Source: Gp6-AA40 sp963741135
GTDB taxonomy: Bacteria > Acidobacteriota > Vicinamibacteria > Vicinamibacterales > UBA2999
DNA length: 64,000 bases
Direction: 5' to 3'
NCBI GenBank assembly: GCA_963741135.1
Contig: CAVUHC010000003.1
Location: 248,001-312,000, forward strand
The notes below the pieces were generated by a model that was not told where the DNA came from, made no database searches, and saw nothing but the letters and a program-made list of their open reading frames with translations. Shown here piece by piece: positions 43,320-53,371 of the stretch (position 1 is its first letter; each line of letters starts with the position of its first letter). Both the position numbers and the translations under genes were made by a program.

Positions 43320-44763
43320 ACTGCGCGTTGCGATACACCTCGGGAAGGTCAAGTTCCGCCTCGGTGACCAGAAAGTTTAGATCGTAGCGCGCCGCGAGCG
43401 CCCGGGCACCTTCGGCGTTCAGCGCTGGAAAGTCGACCAGCGCGCGCCGGCGCTCGACGACGCGCACGGCAAGGTCGCGGTTGTACATCGCGATCGCCGA
43501 ATCCTTCACGTCCTCGAGCAGCACGTCGCGTTCCGCGGCCACTCGCACACTGCTGCCGTACTTCCAGGAATGTCCCGGATCGGCAAGGACGTGGGCGTCA
43601 AGCGGCTGGCGTGCGATCCACCGCATCGCGTCGGTCCAGGGCGTGTCGGGCAGCGATAGCTGGAACAGGGAGCGTTCCGCGTGCTCGCGCTGGATGATGT
43701 ACGTGCCACGCGCGATCGAGGCCGCGAGCAGAACGATCGCGAGCACTGCCACTCCGCGGCCTCGCAGCGATTCGCCGAGCGCTGCAAGGCCGTAGATCGC
43801 GACGAGCAGATCGACGACCCAGAACACGCGCGACAGCTGAAACTGCACGGCGACTGCGACGTGGGCCGCCACGGCGGGGAGTGTCAGCAGAAAGATCGCG
43901 ACGAGAGCCGTCGCGCCCCAGATGAGCGCGCGATCGACGGGCCAGGCAGTGCCGCGGCGCTCGCGGGTCATGTGCGCCAACCAGAGGACGGCCAGCAAGC
44001 CCAGGTTCGCCGTCCAGACCCACAGCGGCCACTCGTTGGCAAAGATGAAGTTCCTCTCCGCGAGCGCCTCGAGCCAGACGGGGTCCAACATCGCGGTTGA
44101 CGCGTGCAATGGCCCCGCACGGATTGCCCATGTGAGGACCACGACTGCGATGCCGGCGCCGGCAACCGCTGCGCGCCGCCAGTGTCGATCCAGGATCGCG
44201 AGCGCCGTGCCAATGAGGATCGCGAACCAGAGGGCGGTCGTCACGTGGCACACCGCAGACAGACCGACGAGCGTGACGGCAAGCCAATCACGGCGGCGGA
44301 GCAGCGCTCCTATCGCCAGCATCCCGAAGCCGAACGCCATGAGGCGCGGATGAAAGTACGGTTCGAGCGAGTTGGCGCTCGTACGGGGGATGCTGTGCCG
44401 CAGCGTGATAACAGCGGCCAGGGCGACGGTCAGCCACGGTGAAGTGTAGAGGCGCGTGCCAATCAGTACGACGCCAGCCCAGATCAGGGCGACCGATACC
44501 AGATACGCGCCGAAAAACAGGGTCTCGGTGGAGGCGCCGGTGGTGCGCCCAATCGCGGCAAGCACGTCATCGAGGACAAAGAACTGCCCTTGCGTGTCGA
44601 TGACGATCGCGTCGCGGGGAAACGTCGCGGGGTGTTCTGCGTGGACGACGGCCGGAACATAGGCCGCCTGGTCGGAAACGCCGTAGCGGTACCCCGCCCC
44701 GTTGGCCGTGGCAAGCAGGATGAATCCGATGAGCCCGGCGAGAAGGCCTGGGACGATCTTCAA
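43279..44763 (-). CDS. Polytopic membrane protein (glycosyltransferase-like, unknown function)
   Basis: A 494-residue membrane protein with about ten hydrophobic segments and a soluble C-terminal domain of about 120 residues (DTPWTDAMRWIARQPLDAHV, then LADPGHSWKYGSSVRVAAER). The layout is that of large membrane glycosyltransferase-fold proteins with an extracytoplasmic C-terminal domain, but no catalytic Asp motif is obvious. It is coupled to the upstream DinB-type gene by a four-base overlap (ATGA) and overlaps the convergent DinB-type gene by 41 bases. Confidence 0.7.
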   Translation of the reverse strand: MKIVPGLLAGLIGFILLATANGAGYRYGVSDQAAYVPAVVHAEHPATFPRDAIVIDTQGQFFVLDDVLAAIGRTTGASTETLFFGAYLVSVALIWAGVVLIGTRLYTSPWLTVALAAVITLRHSIPRTSANSLEPYFHPRLMAFGFGMLAIGALLRRRDWLAVTLVGLSAVCHVTTALWFAILIGTALAILDRHWRRAAVAGAGIAVVVLTWAIRAGPLHASTAMLDPVWLEALAERNFIFANEWPLWVWTANLGLLAVLWLAHMTRERRGTAWPVDRALIWGATALVAIFLLTLPAVAAHVAVAVQFQLSRVFWVVDLLVAIYGLAALGESLRGRGVAVLAIVLLAASIARGTYIIQREHAERSLFQLSLPDTPWTDAMRWIARQPLDAHVLADPGHSWKYGSSVRVAAERDVLLEDVKDSAIAMYNRDLAVRVVERRRALVDFPALNAEGARALAARYDLNFLVTEAELDLPEVYRNAQFRIYALKPAGPAS

Positions 44764-45260
44764 AAATTCGGCGCTTCGTCCGCACTCGGTCCGTACATCG
44801 CCGGGACCGGCACGTCGTTCAGCCGCAGATACACGCTCAGCTGACCCCGATGATGAACGAGGTGATTCAGCACGAACCCGCGCCAGACTGTGGCCTTCGG
44901 CATCGTGAACAGCTTCTGGCCGTCCTGTTTCAGCGACCAGGGGGCCATCATCTCAGCATCGCTCTTGCTGGTCAGGGCCGAGCGCGTCTCGGACACGTTC
45001 TTGTCGAATCGCGCGAGCAGATCGGCGCGCGACGTGGCGGCCGTGTTGGGGGTCTGGCCGGCGAAGTCGATCTCAGACTCGTTCAGCGTCACCGCGCCCC
45101 AGCCCGGCAGCGTCGCCACGTGGGTCGCGAGCTCGACGAGCGACATCGACTTCGTATGCGGCTTCCATGCGAACTTGTCCTCGGGCACGCGCTCGAGGAG
45201 CCTGCGCGTGATCGTCATCTCGCGATCGAATTCCGGAAGCAGCGCGTCCACCATCGCCAT
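44760..45260 (-). CDS. DinB-superfamily protein (second)
   Basis: A 166-residue helical-bundle protein. The DinB-type histidines lie in LVELATHVATLPGW and FVLNHLVHHRGQLSVYLR; the opening is LLPEFDREMTITRRLLERVP. It is not a duplicate of the DinB protein at 42.8 kb, because the sequences share only the general fold pattern. It overlaps the membrane-protein gene start by four bases, and its own start lies 2 bases after the LemA stop. Confidence 0.87.
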   Translation of the reverse strand: MAMVDALLPEFDREMTITRRLLERVPEDKFAWKPHTKSMSLVELATHVATLPGWGAVTLNESEIDFAGQTPNTAATSRADLLARFDKNVSETRSALTSKSDAEMMAPWSLKQDGQKLFTMPKATVWRGFVLNHLVHHRGQLSVYLRLNDVPVPAMYGPSADEAPNF

Positions 45261-45262
45261 GA

Positions 45263-45841
45263 TCAGTTGCTTCCGCGTCCGAAATTGACCTTAGGCACCT
45301 GTTCGGCGGCCGGCGGAGCGTTGAAGAGCGGATACTCCTTGAAGCCGAAGATGCTTGCGGTGACGTTCGACGGAAACTGGCGTCGCGTGGTGTTGTAATC
45401 CTGCACGCGCTCGTTGTATCGCATGCGTTCCACCGCGATCCTGTTTTCCGTACCGGACAGTTCATCCATCAAACGGTTGAAGGTCTCGTTCGATCGCAGC
45501 TGCGGGTAGTTCTCGACGATCACGAGCAGTCGTGCGAGCGCAGCGCTCTGTTCGTTGGCCGCCTGGATCGTCTGGTCCGGAGTCGTCGCACCCGCCAGCT
45601 TCGCGCGCGATTCCGCGATCTGTCCGAAGACGTCCTTCTCCTGCTGCGCGATCCCCTTCGTCGTTTCCACCAGATTGGGAATGAGGTCGTTGCGACGCTG
45701 CAGCTGGTTCTCGACCTGCGCCCACTGCGCCTTGACGCCCTCTTCCTTGCTGACGAACGTGTTGTACGAACAGCCGGACGACACGCTGGCTGCCACGATG
45801 AGCACCACCACGAGCATCGTCGATCGAATCTGTCGAGTCAT
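45263..45841 (-). CDS. lemA: LemA family protein
   Basis: A 192-residue lipoprotein-like LemA protein. A signal segment ends VASVSSGC, then YNTFVSKEEGVKAQWAQVEN, LQRRNDLIPNLVETTKG and NRIAVERMRYNERVQDYN follow, the classic LemA helical bundle facing outward from the membrane. The start at 45841 is favoured by GGAAGAG a few bases upstream; 45868 is an alternative. The TPM-domain gene lies immediately upstream, the common lemA-ygcG-type pairing. Confidence 0.93.
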   Translation of the reverse strand: MTRQIRSTMLVVVLIVAASVSSGCSYNTFVSKEEGVKAQWAQVENQLQRRNDLIPNLVETTKGIAQQEKDVFGQIAESRAKLAGATTPDQTIQAANEQSAALARLLVIVENYPQLRSNETFNRLMDELSGTENRIAVERMRYNERVQDYNTTRRQFPSNVTASIFGFKEYPLFNAPPAAEQVPKVNFGRGSN

Positions 45842-45889
45842 GATCTCTTCCGCTTTCTTATTCAGCATTCTGCATTCTGCATTCCAAAT

Positions 45890-46753
45890 TTACCAGCCCG
45901 CTCCGCCGCCGCCACCTCCGCTGCGCCCTCCACCGAACCCTCCGAAGCCGCCGCCGAATCCACCCCCCCCGCGGCCGAAGCCACCGCCGCCACCGCCGAA
46001 TGGGCCAACGCCACTGTTCCATCCGCTCCACCCCCCACCGCCCCAGCCGGGGCCAAACCGGCGGCGCCGTCGCGTCCGGCCGATCACGTTGAGAAGGATG
46101 AAGACAATGAAGAGCGCCCAGATGAGGTTTCCACCGGAGCCGATGTTCGGAGCGTTATCGCTCGGCTCGGGCCGGACTCCCTGAAGCGTGACGTTGCGTC
46201 CCCGTGCGATGCGAGCAACGACGCGGGAGAGGCCTGCAAGCAAACCTGGTCCGTACGCGCCACGCCGGAATTCGGGCGCCATGTACTGACGGCTGACTTC
46301 ACCGGCAAAGCCGTCGGTGATGAACTGCTCGAGGTCGTAGCCGACTTCGATCCACACCTGCCGATCGTTGACGGCCAGAATCACGAGCGCGCCGTTGTCC
46401 TTGCCGCGCTGCCCGATCCCGCGTCCGCGATTCTCGAACATCTTGACCGCGTACTCGCGGATGTCCGCGTAAGGCTTGTAGGTCGGGATGGTCGCCACTA
46501 CGACGACGTCGCCGCTGGCCTGCTGCAGCGACCGGATGAGTGCTTCCATGGCGTTTTTGCTTGGCTCGTCTATGACGTGCGCAAAATCATTGACCGGCTG
46601 CGTCAGCTCGGGCGGGGGCTCCTGGGCCGTGGCTGTCGCCGCCACGAAGGCCACAAAGACGAATTGGCCACAAAGCGCACCAAGAATACTAAGTACAGAA
46701 AAACCTTTTGTGATCTTGGTGTCCTTTGTGGCTAAAACCGTCTTCGTGTCCAT
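45890..46753 (-). CDS. TPM-domain (YgcG-like) membrane protein
   Basis: A 287-residue protein. A signal peptide-like N terminus precedes the TPM domain (QPVNDFAHVIDEPSKNAMEA, DVVVVATIPTYKPYADIREY, RQVWIEVGYDLEQFITDG). One membrane segment follows (LIWALFIVFILLNVIG), then a long Gly-rich C-terminal tail. The first residues (MDTKTVLATKDTKITKGF) are encoded by an intergenic word array, so the repeat supplies part of the signal peptide. It pairs with LemA downstream, an arrangement known for envelope-associated modules. Confidence 0.87.
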   Translation of the reverse strand: MDTKTVLATKDTKITKGFSVLSILGALCGQFVFVAFVAATATAQEPPPELTQPVNDFAHVIDEPSKNAMEALIRSLQQASGDVVVVATIPTYKPYADIREYAVKMFENRGRGIGQRGKDNGALVILAVNDRQVWIEVGYDLEQFITDGFAGEVSRQYMAPEFRRGAYGPGLLAGLSRVVARIARGRNVTLQGVRPEPSDNAPNIGSGGNLIWALFIVFILLNVIGRTRRRRRFGPGWGGGGWSGWNSGVGPFGGGGGGFGRGGGGFGGGFGGFGGGRSGGGGGGAGW

Positions 46754-46757
46754 CGTG
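46645..46757. repeat. Word array (CCACAAAG / CTTTGTGGC) within the TPM gene start
   Basis: CGAAGGCCACAAAGACG and TTGGCCACAAAGCGCACC on the left are answered by TTGGTGTCCTTTGTGGC and CGTCTTCGTGTCC on the right. The palindrome is translated on the minus strand as the first 35 or so residues of the TPM protein. Confidence 0.7.
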
Positions 46758-46766
46758 GCGACCGTG

Positions 46767-47477
46767 TCAAGCGCGCCAGGTATCGACAAACCGTGCAAGC
46801 TGTTCGACGGCGGCTAGATACTCAGGAAACAGCCGCGCCGCATCGGTTGTGGCCATGGCCGATGGCCGCTCCAGCGACAGGATGTCGGTAACGACCGATT
46901 CGGGAAGCTGCGCCAGCCTGGCGCCACTCCGCGTCGCGGTTGCACGGTCGCGCGTCTCGGCTCCGTTCAGTCGCGCGATGTTGCGGAGGAGCGAGCCAAA
47001 GGCCGGCGCCGAGGCGGTGACGAGCGCGGTCACCGCGCGTGGTGTGCCGCCGGCCTCGATGAACCCCTCGCGCAGGTGGACAAGATGGCTCTTGATCTGC
47101 GTCTCGCACGCGCGGCGCAGGTCGGCATGGTCAATCGTGATGCCGTCAAACGGATTGGCGCCGAAGAGGAGCTCGTGCGCGCGCTGGATTTCGCTGTACT
47201 CGAGCGGAAATGCGTCCAGGGACCGGCGGAACTCGTCTTCGGGCAGGAGCAGCGGCGTCCCGATTCGCTCGCGCTGCCATCCGTGCGACATCTTGGCGCA
47301 GGCTTCGAGGTCCCCGACCGCCAGGCTCGTCACCAGCGCAACGCAGGAGAGCGGACCGTCGCCGTTTTCTTCGACATGGGACCCGTAGGCAACGACCGAT
47401 CGCAGGCGGTCGCCAAAAACCCTGCGCAACCCCTCCACGAGCCGATCTGCAGCGGGCCGCCATGAAGCAGCACTCAT
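46767..47477 (-). CDS. Nucleotidyltransferase-like protein
   Basis: A 236-residue cytoplasmic protein. The N-terminal VVAYGSHVEENGDGPLSCVA resembles the GS motif and following strand of nucleotidyltransferase folds, but the second acidic motif is weak (no clear DxD). The C-terminal part is helical (DLRRACETQIKSHLVHLREG), as in HEPN-like partners. It may be an inactive or divergent family member. The TPM-domain gene begins 13 bases after its stop on the same strand. Confidence 0.6.
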   Translation of the reverse strand: MSAASWRPAADRLVEGLRRVFGDRLRSVVAYGSHVEENGDGPLSCVALVTSLAVGDLEACAKMSHGWQRERIGTPLLLPEDEFRRSLDAFPLEYSEIQRAHELLFGANPFDGITIDHADLRRACETQIKSHLVHLREGFIEAGGTPRAVTALVTASAPAFGSLLRNIARLNGAETRDRATATRSGARLAQLPESVVTDILSLERPSAMATTDAARLFPEYLAAVEQLARFVDTWRA

Positions 47478-47533
47478 GCTTCGATTCTAGGTGATGTTAT
47501 GCTCGGCGCCGTCAGGGACACCTCAGGAAGATC

Positions 47534-48394
47534 ATGCTCATCGCCGACGCGCAGGTGCACATCTGGGCCGCAGACACCCCCGAACGTCCGTGGCCGCCGG
47601 GCCGCGGGCAGCCGCAGAAGCCCTACCCGGTGACAAAGGAGATGGTTCTCGCGGCGATGGATGAGGCGGGCGTCGATCGTGCCGTGCTCATTCCGCCGTC
47701 GTGGGAGGGCGACTACAACGATCTCGTCCTCGAGGCGGCCGAGCTTCACCCCGATCGATTTGCGGCGATGGGCCGCCTGTCGATCCAGAAGCCCGAAAGT
47801 CGCGAGCTCGTCGCGGGATGGAAGCGTCAAAGGGGGATGCTCGGGATCCGCCTCACGTTTCACCTCGAAGAACACCGTAAGTGGCTGTTCGATGGGACCG
47901 CGGACTGGCTCTGGCCGGTGGCGCAACGCGCCGGCGTGCCGATCATGGTGTACGCGCCCGCGTCGGTGCGAAAAATCGAAGAGATCGCCGCACGGCATCC
48001 GAGTCTCCGCCTCGTGATCGATCACCTCGCCCTCGGTGTCCACGCGCGCGGCAACCTCGCATTCGTCGAGCTCGCGGACGTCTGCCGGCTCGCGCGGCTG
48101 CCGAATGTGGCCGTCAAGGCCTCTGCGCTGCCATGTCACTCAACGCTGCCGTACCCGTTCCGCGATCTGCACCCGCACATCCGCCGCGTGTACGATTCGT
48201 TCGGTCCCGAGCGGATGTTCTGGGGCACCGACTGGACTCGACTCCCATGTCCGTGGCGCGAGGCCGTGACGCTCTTCACGGAGGAGCTGCCGTGGCTGAC
48301 CGACGATGACAAGCGCTGGATAATGGGCCGCGGTCTCTGCCAGTTCCTCGGGTGGGACACGGCGGCGCCCTCGCGCGCCGTGGCCTTAGCGTAA
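47534..48394 (+). CDS. Amidohydrolase-family (PF04909-type) metal hydrolase
   Basis: A 286-residue TIM-barrel amidohydrolase. It starts MLIADAQVHIWAAD, where the usual HxH is QVHIW. Further blocks are GVDRAVLIPPSWEGDYNDLV, LGIRLTFH, LVIDHLAL (metal His) and FWGTDWTRLP (catalytic Asp). The family includes 2-pyrone-4,6-dicarboxylate lactonase-like hydrolases and decarboxylases. The substrate cannot be assigned. It is divergent from the nucleotidyltransferase-like gene, 56 bp away. Confidence 0.83.
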   Translation: MLIADAQVHIWAADTPERPWPPGRGQPQKPYPVTKEMVLAAMDEAGVDRAVLIPPSWEGDYNDLVLEAAELHPDRFAAMGRLSIQKPESRELVAGWKRQRGMLGIRLTFHLEEHRKWLFDGTADWLWPVAQRAGVPIMVYAPASVRKIEEIAARHPSLRLVIDHLALGVHARGNLAFVELADVCRLARLPNVAVKASALPCHSTLPYPFRDLHPHIRRVYDSFGPERMFWGTDWTRLPCPWREAVTLFTEELPWLTDDDKRWIMGRGLCQFLGWDTAAPSRAVALA

Positions 48395-48486
48395 GTCTCC
48401 GATGGACGCTGACGCGTCAACGCCTGATTCGCATCGATCCTCGATTCGTTGTACAGGCAAGGCCCGGCGGCACGGAGCGAAACAAA

Positions 48487-48537
48487 CGACGCTGTCTCTC
48501 TGTCTGCTCTGTCTCTCTGTCTCTCTGTCTCAGTGAA
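48487..48537. repeat. Pyrimidine word array (CTGTCTCT)
   Basis: CTGTCTCTCTGTCTGCTCTG and CTCTCTGTCTCTCTGTCTCAG form an almost pure pyrimidine tract of about 50 bases just upstream of the YvcK-like gene. Such tracts can adopt non-B DNA and could affect the promoter. Confidence 0.65.
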
Positions 48538-48557
48538 GGACGCGCCCTTGCACTAGA

Positions 48558-49568
48558 ATGGGCGGAATGCAGCTGCGCGAGCTGAACATCGGCTGTTTCG
48601 GCGGCGGCACGGGTCTTCCCAGCCTCCTCGGCGGTCTCAAGAACAATCCCTGGCTCCATCTCAACGCCGTTGTCACGATGTTCGACAGCGGCGGAAGCTC
48701 GGGTCAGCTACGCGACGAGCTTGGTGTGTTGCCGCCCGGCGATGTCTTGAAGTGCGCACTGGCGCTCGCGAGGAACGAAGGCGAGGCTCGCCGCGTCCTG
48801 TTGTCCCGGCTCCCGACCCTCGAGCATCACGCGCGGCTTGGCGGACACACCGGCGGCAATCTCCTGCTGTCGATGATGGAACAGTACAGCGGTGACTTTC
48901 TCGCCGCCGTAGACGGACTGCGCGGGCTGCTCGGCTGCAAAGGGAAAGTGTGGCCGGTCAGCGTGCAACCGGCGTCCGTGTGCGCCGAGTACGGCGACGG
49001 GACTATCACGCGGGGGGAAGTGGAAGTCGACGCCGGACAGACACGTGGCAACCAGGTGCGGCGTCTGTGGCTCGAGCCGGAGGTGGCGATCCACCCGACG
49101 GTCGCTGACGCGATCCGCGAATTCGACGCGGTGATCATCGGCCCGGGAAGTTTCTTCACCAGCATCCTTCCGCCGTTGCTCGTCCGAGGCGTGAAGGACG
49201 CGCTCGACGACATGGGAGGACCGATCGTCCTCATCGCGAACTTGCTCACCGAGGGTCGTGGCATGGCGGGCTTCACCGCCGCGGAATCGGCGCGGTGGGT
49301 ATCCGAGGCAATCGGCCGTCCCGTGGACGTGGTCATCGCGAATACCGGCCGCCCATCGCTCGACGGGTTGATGCGGTACGCCGCGGAACACAAGGAGCCG
49401 CTCGAGCTTGGCGAGTTCGATTCAGAGACCGCGGTCGTCCAGGGACGTTTCTGGTGCACGGAAATCGCGCGACACGATCGCCGCCGCCTGGCGTTTGCCG
49501 TCTGGAGCGTCTTAAGTGGAAGGCTGTTGCAGGAGACTCAGGTTCAGAGGGTTCAGACGGTTCAGTAG
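48558..49568 (+). CDS. YvcK/GlmR family gluconeogenesis-factor-like protein
   Basis: A 336-residue protein of the YvcK/CofD family, which binds UDP-sugars and regulates central carbon flow and cell shape. The signatures are IGCFGGGTGLPSLLGGLK and FDSGGSSGQLRDELGVLPPGD, then GGHTGGNLLLSMME and VIIGPGSFFTSILPPLL. An in-frame ATG at 48567 (MQLRELN) is an equally good start. The last 12 residues (ETQVQRVQTVQ) are encoded by a GGTTCAGA word array that also supplies the stop codon. Confidence 0.88.
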   Translation: MGGMQLRELNIGCFGGGTGLPSLLGGLKNNPWLHLNAVVTMFDSGGSSGQLRDELGVLPPGDVLKCALALARNEGEARRVLLSRLPTLEHHARLGGHTGGNLLLSMMEQYSGDFLAAVDGLRGLLGCKGKVWPVSVQPASVCAEYGDGTITRGEVEVDAGQTRGNQVRRLWLEPEVAIHPTVADAIREFDAVIIGPGSFFTSILPPLLVRGVKDALDDMGGPIVLIANLLTEGRGMAGFTAAESARWVSEAIGRPVDVVIANTGRPSLDGLMRYAAEHKEPLELGEFDSETAVVQGRFWCTEIARHDRRRLAFAVWSVLSGRLLQETQVQRVQTVQ

Positions 49569-49606
49569 GTTCAGGGGGTCCGGTTCAGTAGGTTCAGAGG
49601 GTTCGC
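49541..49606. repeat. Word array (GGTTCAGAGG) at the convergent end of two genes
   Basis: About seven units of GGTTCAGA/GGTTCAGT follow each other. The plus-strand YvcK-like gene ends inside it (TAG at 49566-49568), and the minus-strand phosphoesterase gene ends inside it (TGA at 49596-49594). Confidence 0.75.
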
Positions 49607-50411
49607 CTCACGCGTTTCTTCTTCGACACGGCCGTCACACTCCTCGCAGCACCGGCACCCTTCGCACCCTTCGCACCCTTCGCACCCCTCGCACCCTTCG
49701 CACCCTTCGCTCCTGGGGCGTCCCCCCCACCCATTTCCAGTGCACGCTCAATAATTTTCTTGAACATAGCCCCGGCCTCGCCCCCCTGGGCGGGACGATG
49801 CGAGATCCAGATGTCGGGGTTGTCCTGCGCAAGGATGTCAGCGAAGTCTCCTCCACTCTTGACGCTAAGCGGTGCGAACTCCGTGATGTCTACGTCGCCG
49901 GCCCACTCGTCGCGGTGCTTGATGAGGAGCCACGATCTATCGCCGCCACCCGCCCATTTACCTTTCGTGCGCACGAGCACCCACGAGCCCTTGAGCTTGT
50001 ATCCGTTCAGGGTGATCTTCAGATCGCCCTTCTTCAACGCCCGTCGACGTCGTCGACTTCCGGTGTCCAGGTGCCGACGTCCCAGAGCATGACGATGCCG
50101 GCACCGTAGCCGGAAGGAATGACGCCTTCGAACGTGCCGTACTCGATGGGATGATCTTCGACCATCATCGCCAGCCGCTTCGTGGAGGGATCCAGCGACG
50201 GTCCCTTTGGCACGGCCCACGAGAGCAGCACTCCGTTGTGCTCGAGGCGGAAGTCGTAGTGCAGATGACTGGCGAGATGTTTCTGGACGCAGAAGAAGCG
50301 TTCTTTCTGTCCCGTCGTCTTGCGCGCGCGCGCGGCCGCAAGCTTGGGATCGCCTTCGGGCTCAGGCGATTCCTTGAAGTTGCGCTTCTGTTTGTATTTT
50401 TCGAGAACCAT
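49594..50411 (-). CDS. Stand-alone LigD-type 3'-phosphoesterase domain protein, one frameshift
   Basis: About 272 residues after repair. The phosphoesterase signatures are HLHYDFRLEHNGVLLSWAVP and LAMMVEDHPIEYGTFEGVIP, then GSWVLVRTK and WLLIKHRDEWA. In LigD this domain trims 3' ends during non-homologous end joining; here it has no ligase or polymerase domain attached. A base is missing near 50042 (expected VDGALKKGDLKITLNG). The C terminus is a GAKGAKGARGAKGAK repeat encoded by a 9-base GCACCCTTC microsatellite, then a basic end. Confidence 0.83.
49656..49710. repeat. 9-base tandem repeat (GCACCCTTC)n in the phosphoesterase tail
   Basis: About six copies of GCACCCTTC encode repeated Gly-Ala-Lys on the minus strand. 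The basic tail could bind DNA. Its length is likely to vary between strains. Confidence 0.85.
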
Positions 50412-50417
50412 ACCAAC

Positions 50418-51916
<1,499 letters not shown>

Positions 51917-51953
51917 GGGGCAAGGATAGCGTGGAACCATACAATGGAGACGC

Positions 51954-53371
51954 ATGCAGGTCCTGCTCGTCTCCACCTACGACCTCGGACGCCAGCCGTT
52001 CGGTCTGGCGTCGCCTGCCGCGTGGCTTCGCCGCGCCGGCGTGGCGACCGAGTGCGTTGACACGTCGCGGGAGCCGCTCAGCGACGATCGCATTGCCGGC
52101 GCAGATCTGGTGGCGTTCTATCTGCCGATGCACACGGCGACGCGCCTGGCTGCGCCACTCATCGATCGCGTCAGGCGCGTCAATCCCGTCGGCGCGGATT
52201 GCTGCGTACGGCCTGTATGCGCCGCTCAACGCGGCGTGGCTGCGCGAGCGCGGCGTGACGCACGTGCTCGGGCCTGAAGCCGAAGCAGAGCTGGTCGCTC
52301 TGACAAGCGGGGCGAGCCTTGCAGACTCGCCTGGCGGACCCGAGGGTCCGCCCCGCATGCGTCGGAGACATCGCAGCTCAGTTCATCGTCCCGATCGTGC
52401 TGGCTTGCCGCCGCTTTCGTCGCTACGCGGCGCTGCAGATGCCCGATGGCTCCACGCGCATCGTCGGAAGCACCGACGCCACGCGCGGGTGCAAGCATCT
52501 GTGCCGGCACTGTCCGATCGTGCCGGTCTACCAGGGACGCTTTCACGCGGTGCCGGTCGACGTCGTCCTTGACGATATCCGCGCGCAGGTCGACGCGGGC
52601 GCACAGCACATCAGCTTCGGCGATCCGGATTTTCTCAACGGCCCGACGCACGCCCGCCGCATCGTCGAGCGCTGTCAGCGAGCAATTCCCGGGCATCACC
52701 TACGACGTCACGATCAAGATCGAGCATCTCCTGAAGCACGCGGAGATGCTGCCGTTGCTGGCGCGACCGGGTGCCTGTTCATCACGAGCGCCGTCGAATC
52801 GATCGACGACGACGTGCTGCTGCAGCTCGCGAAGGGGCACACGCGCGCCGATTTCGTCCGCGCCGTGCAGCTGTGCCGCGACGGCCGGCGTGACGCTGAT
52901 CGCCGACGTTCGTCGCCTTCACGCCGTGGACGACGCTCGAGGGATACGTCGAGCTGCTGCAGACGATTGAGGAGCTCGATCTGGTCGAGCAGGTCGCGCC
53001 GATTCAGCTCGCCATCCGCCTGCTGGTGACGACAGGTTCGCCGCTGCTCGAGCTGGCCGACATCCGCGCCGTGATCGAGCACCTTCGATCCCGCGTCGCT
53101 GACGTGGCCGTGGCGCCATCGCGATCCGCGCGTCGATGCGCTGCAGCAGGCGGTCATGCGGCTGGTCGGCTCGAACGCCGACGTGCCGCGCAGCGCGACG
53201 TTCGCGGCGATCTGCGCAGCCGCTGGGGTCAGCGTCGGGTGCGACGCGACTCACGTCGCAGGCTGTGAGCCGTCGTCGCCCGAGTCTGACCCGCAACGAG
53301 CTGTTCCCTACATGACCGAGGCCTGGTACTGCTGCGCCGAACCGTCGCTGGAGGACATGCGCCTGGTTTGA
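51954..53371 (+). CDS. CCAEP-tail radical SAM protein, heavily frameshifted
   Basis: About 470 residues after repair. The N terminus (MQVLLVSTYDLGRQPFGLAS) resembles a B12-binding-like domain. The radical SAM motif is GCKHLCRHC (C-x3-C-x2-C), followed by DIRAQVDAGAQHISFGDPDF and TYDVTIKIEHLLKHAEMLP. The C terminus reads TEAWYCCAEPSLEDMRLV, matching the tail of the family known as CUAEP/CCAEP-tail radical SAM (seleno)proteins; here both positions are Cys (TGC TGC). At least seven frame changes occur between 52180 and 53110. A 68-bp palindromic element (53225-53292) lies in frame near the end. Its stop overlaps the ATP-grasp TTG start. Confidence 0.78.
53225..53292. repeat. GGGGTCAG long inverted-repeat element, copy 2 (inside a gene)
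   Basis: GGGGTCAGCGTCGGGTGCGA, then CGCGACTCACGTC, is answered by GTGAGCCGTCGTCGCCCGAG and TCTGACCC. It aligns with 8846-8923 along its whole length but with a shorter loop. It is translated in the radical SAM gene as VSVGCDATHVAGCEPSSPES, about 20 residues before the CCAEP tail. Confidence 0.8.

Noticed and set aside
53200..53371. Selenocysteine (UGA) in the radical SAM tail
   Set aside because: Both tail positions are TGC codons and no in-frame TGA precedes the true stop, so this is the Cys form.
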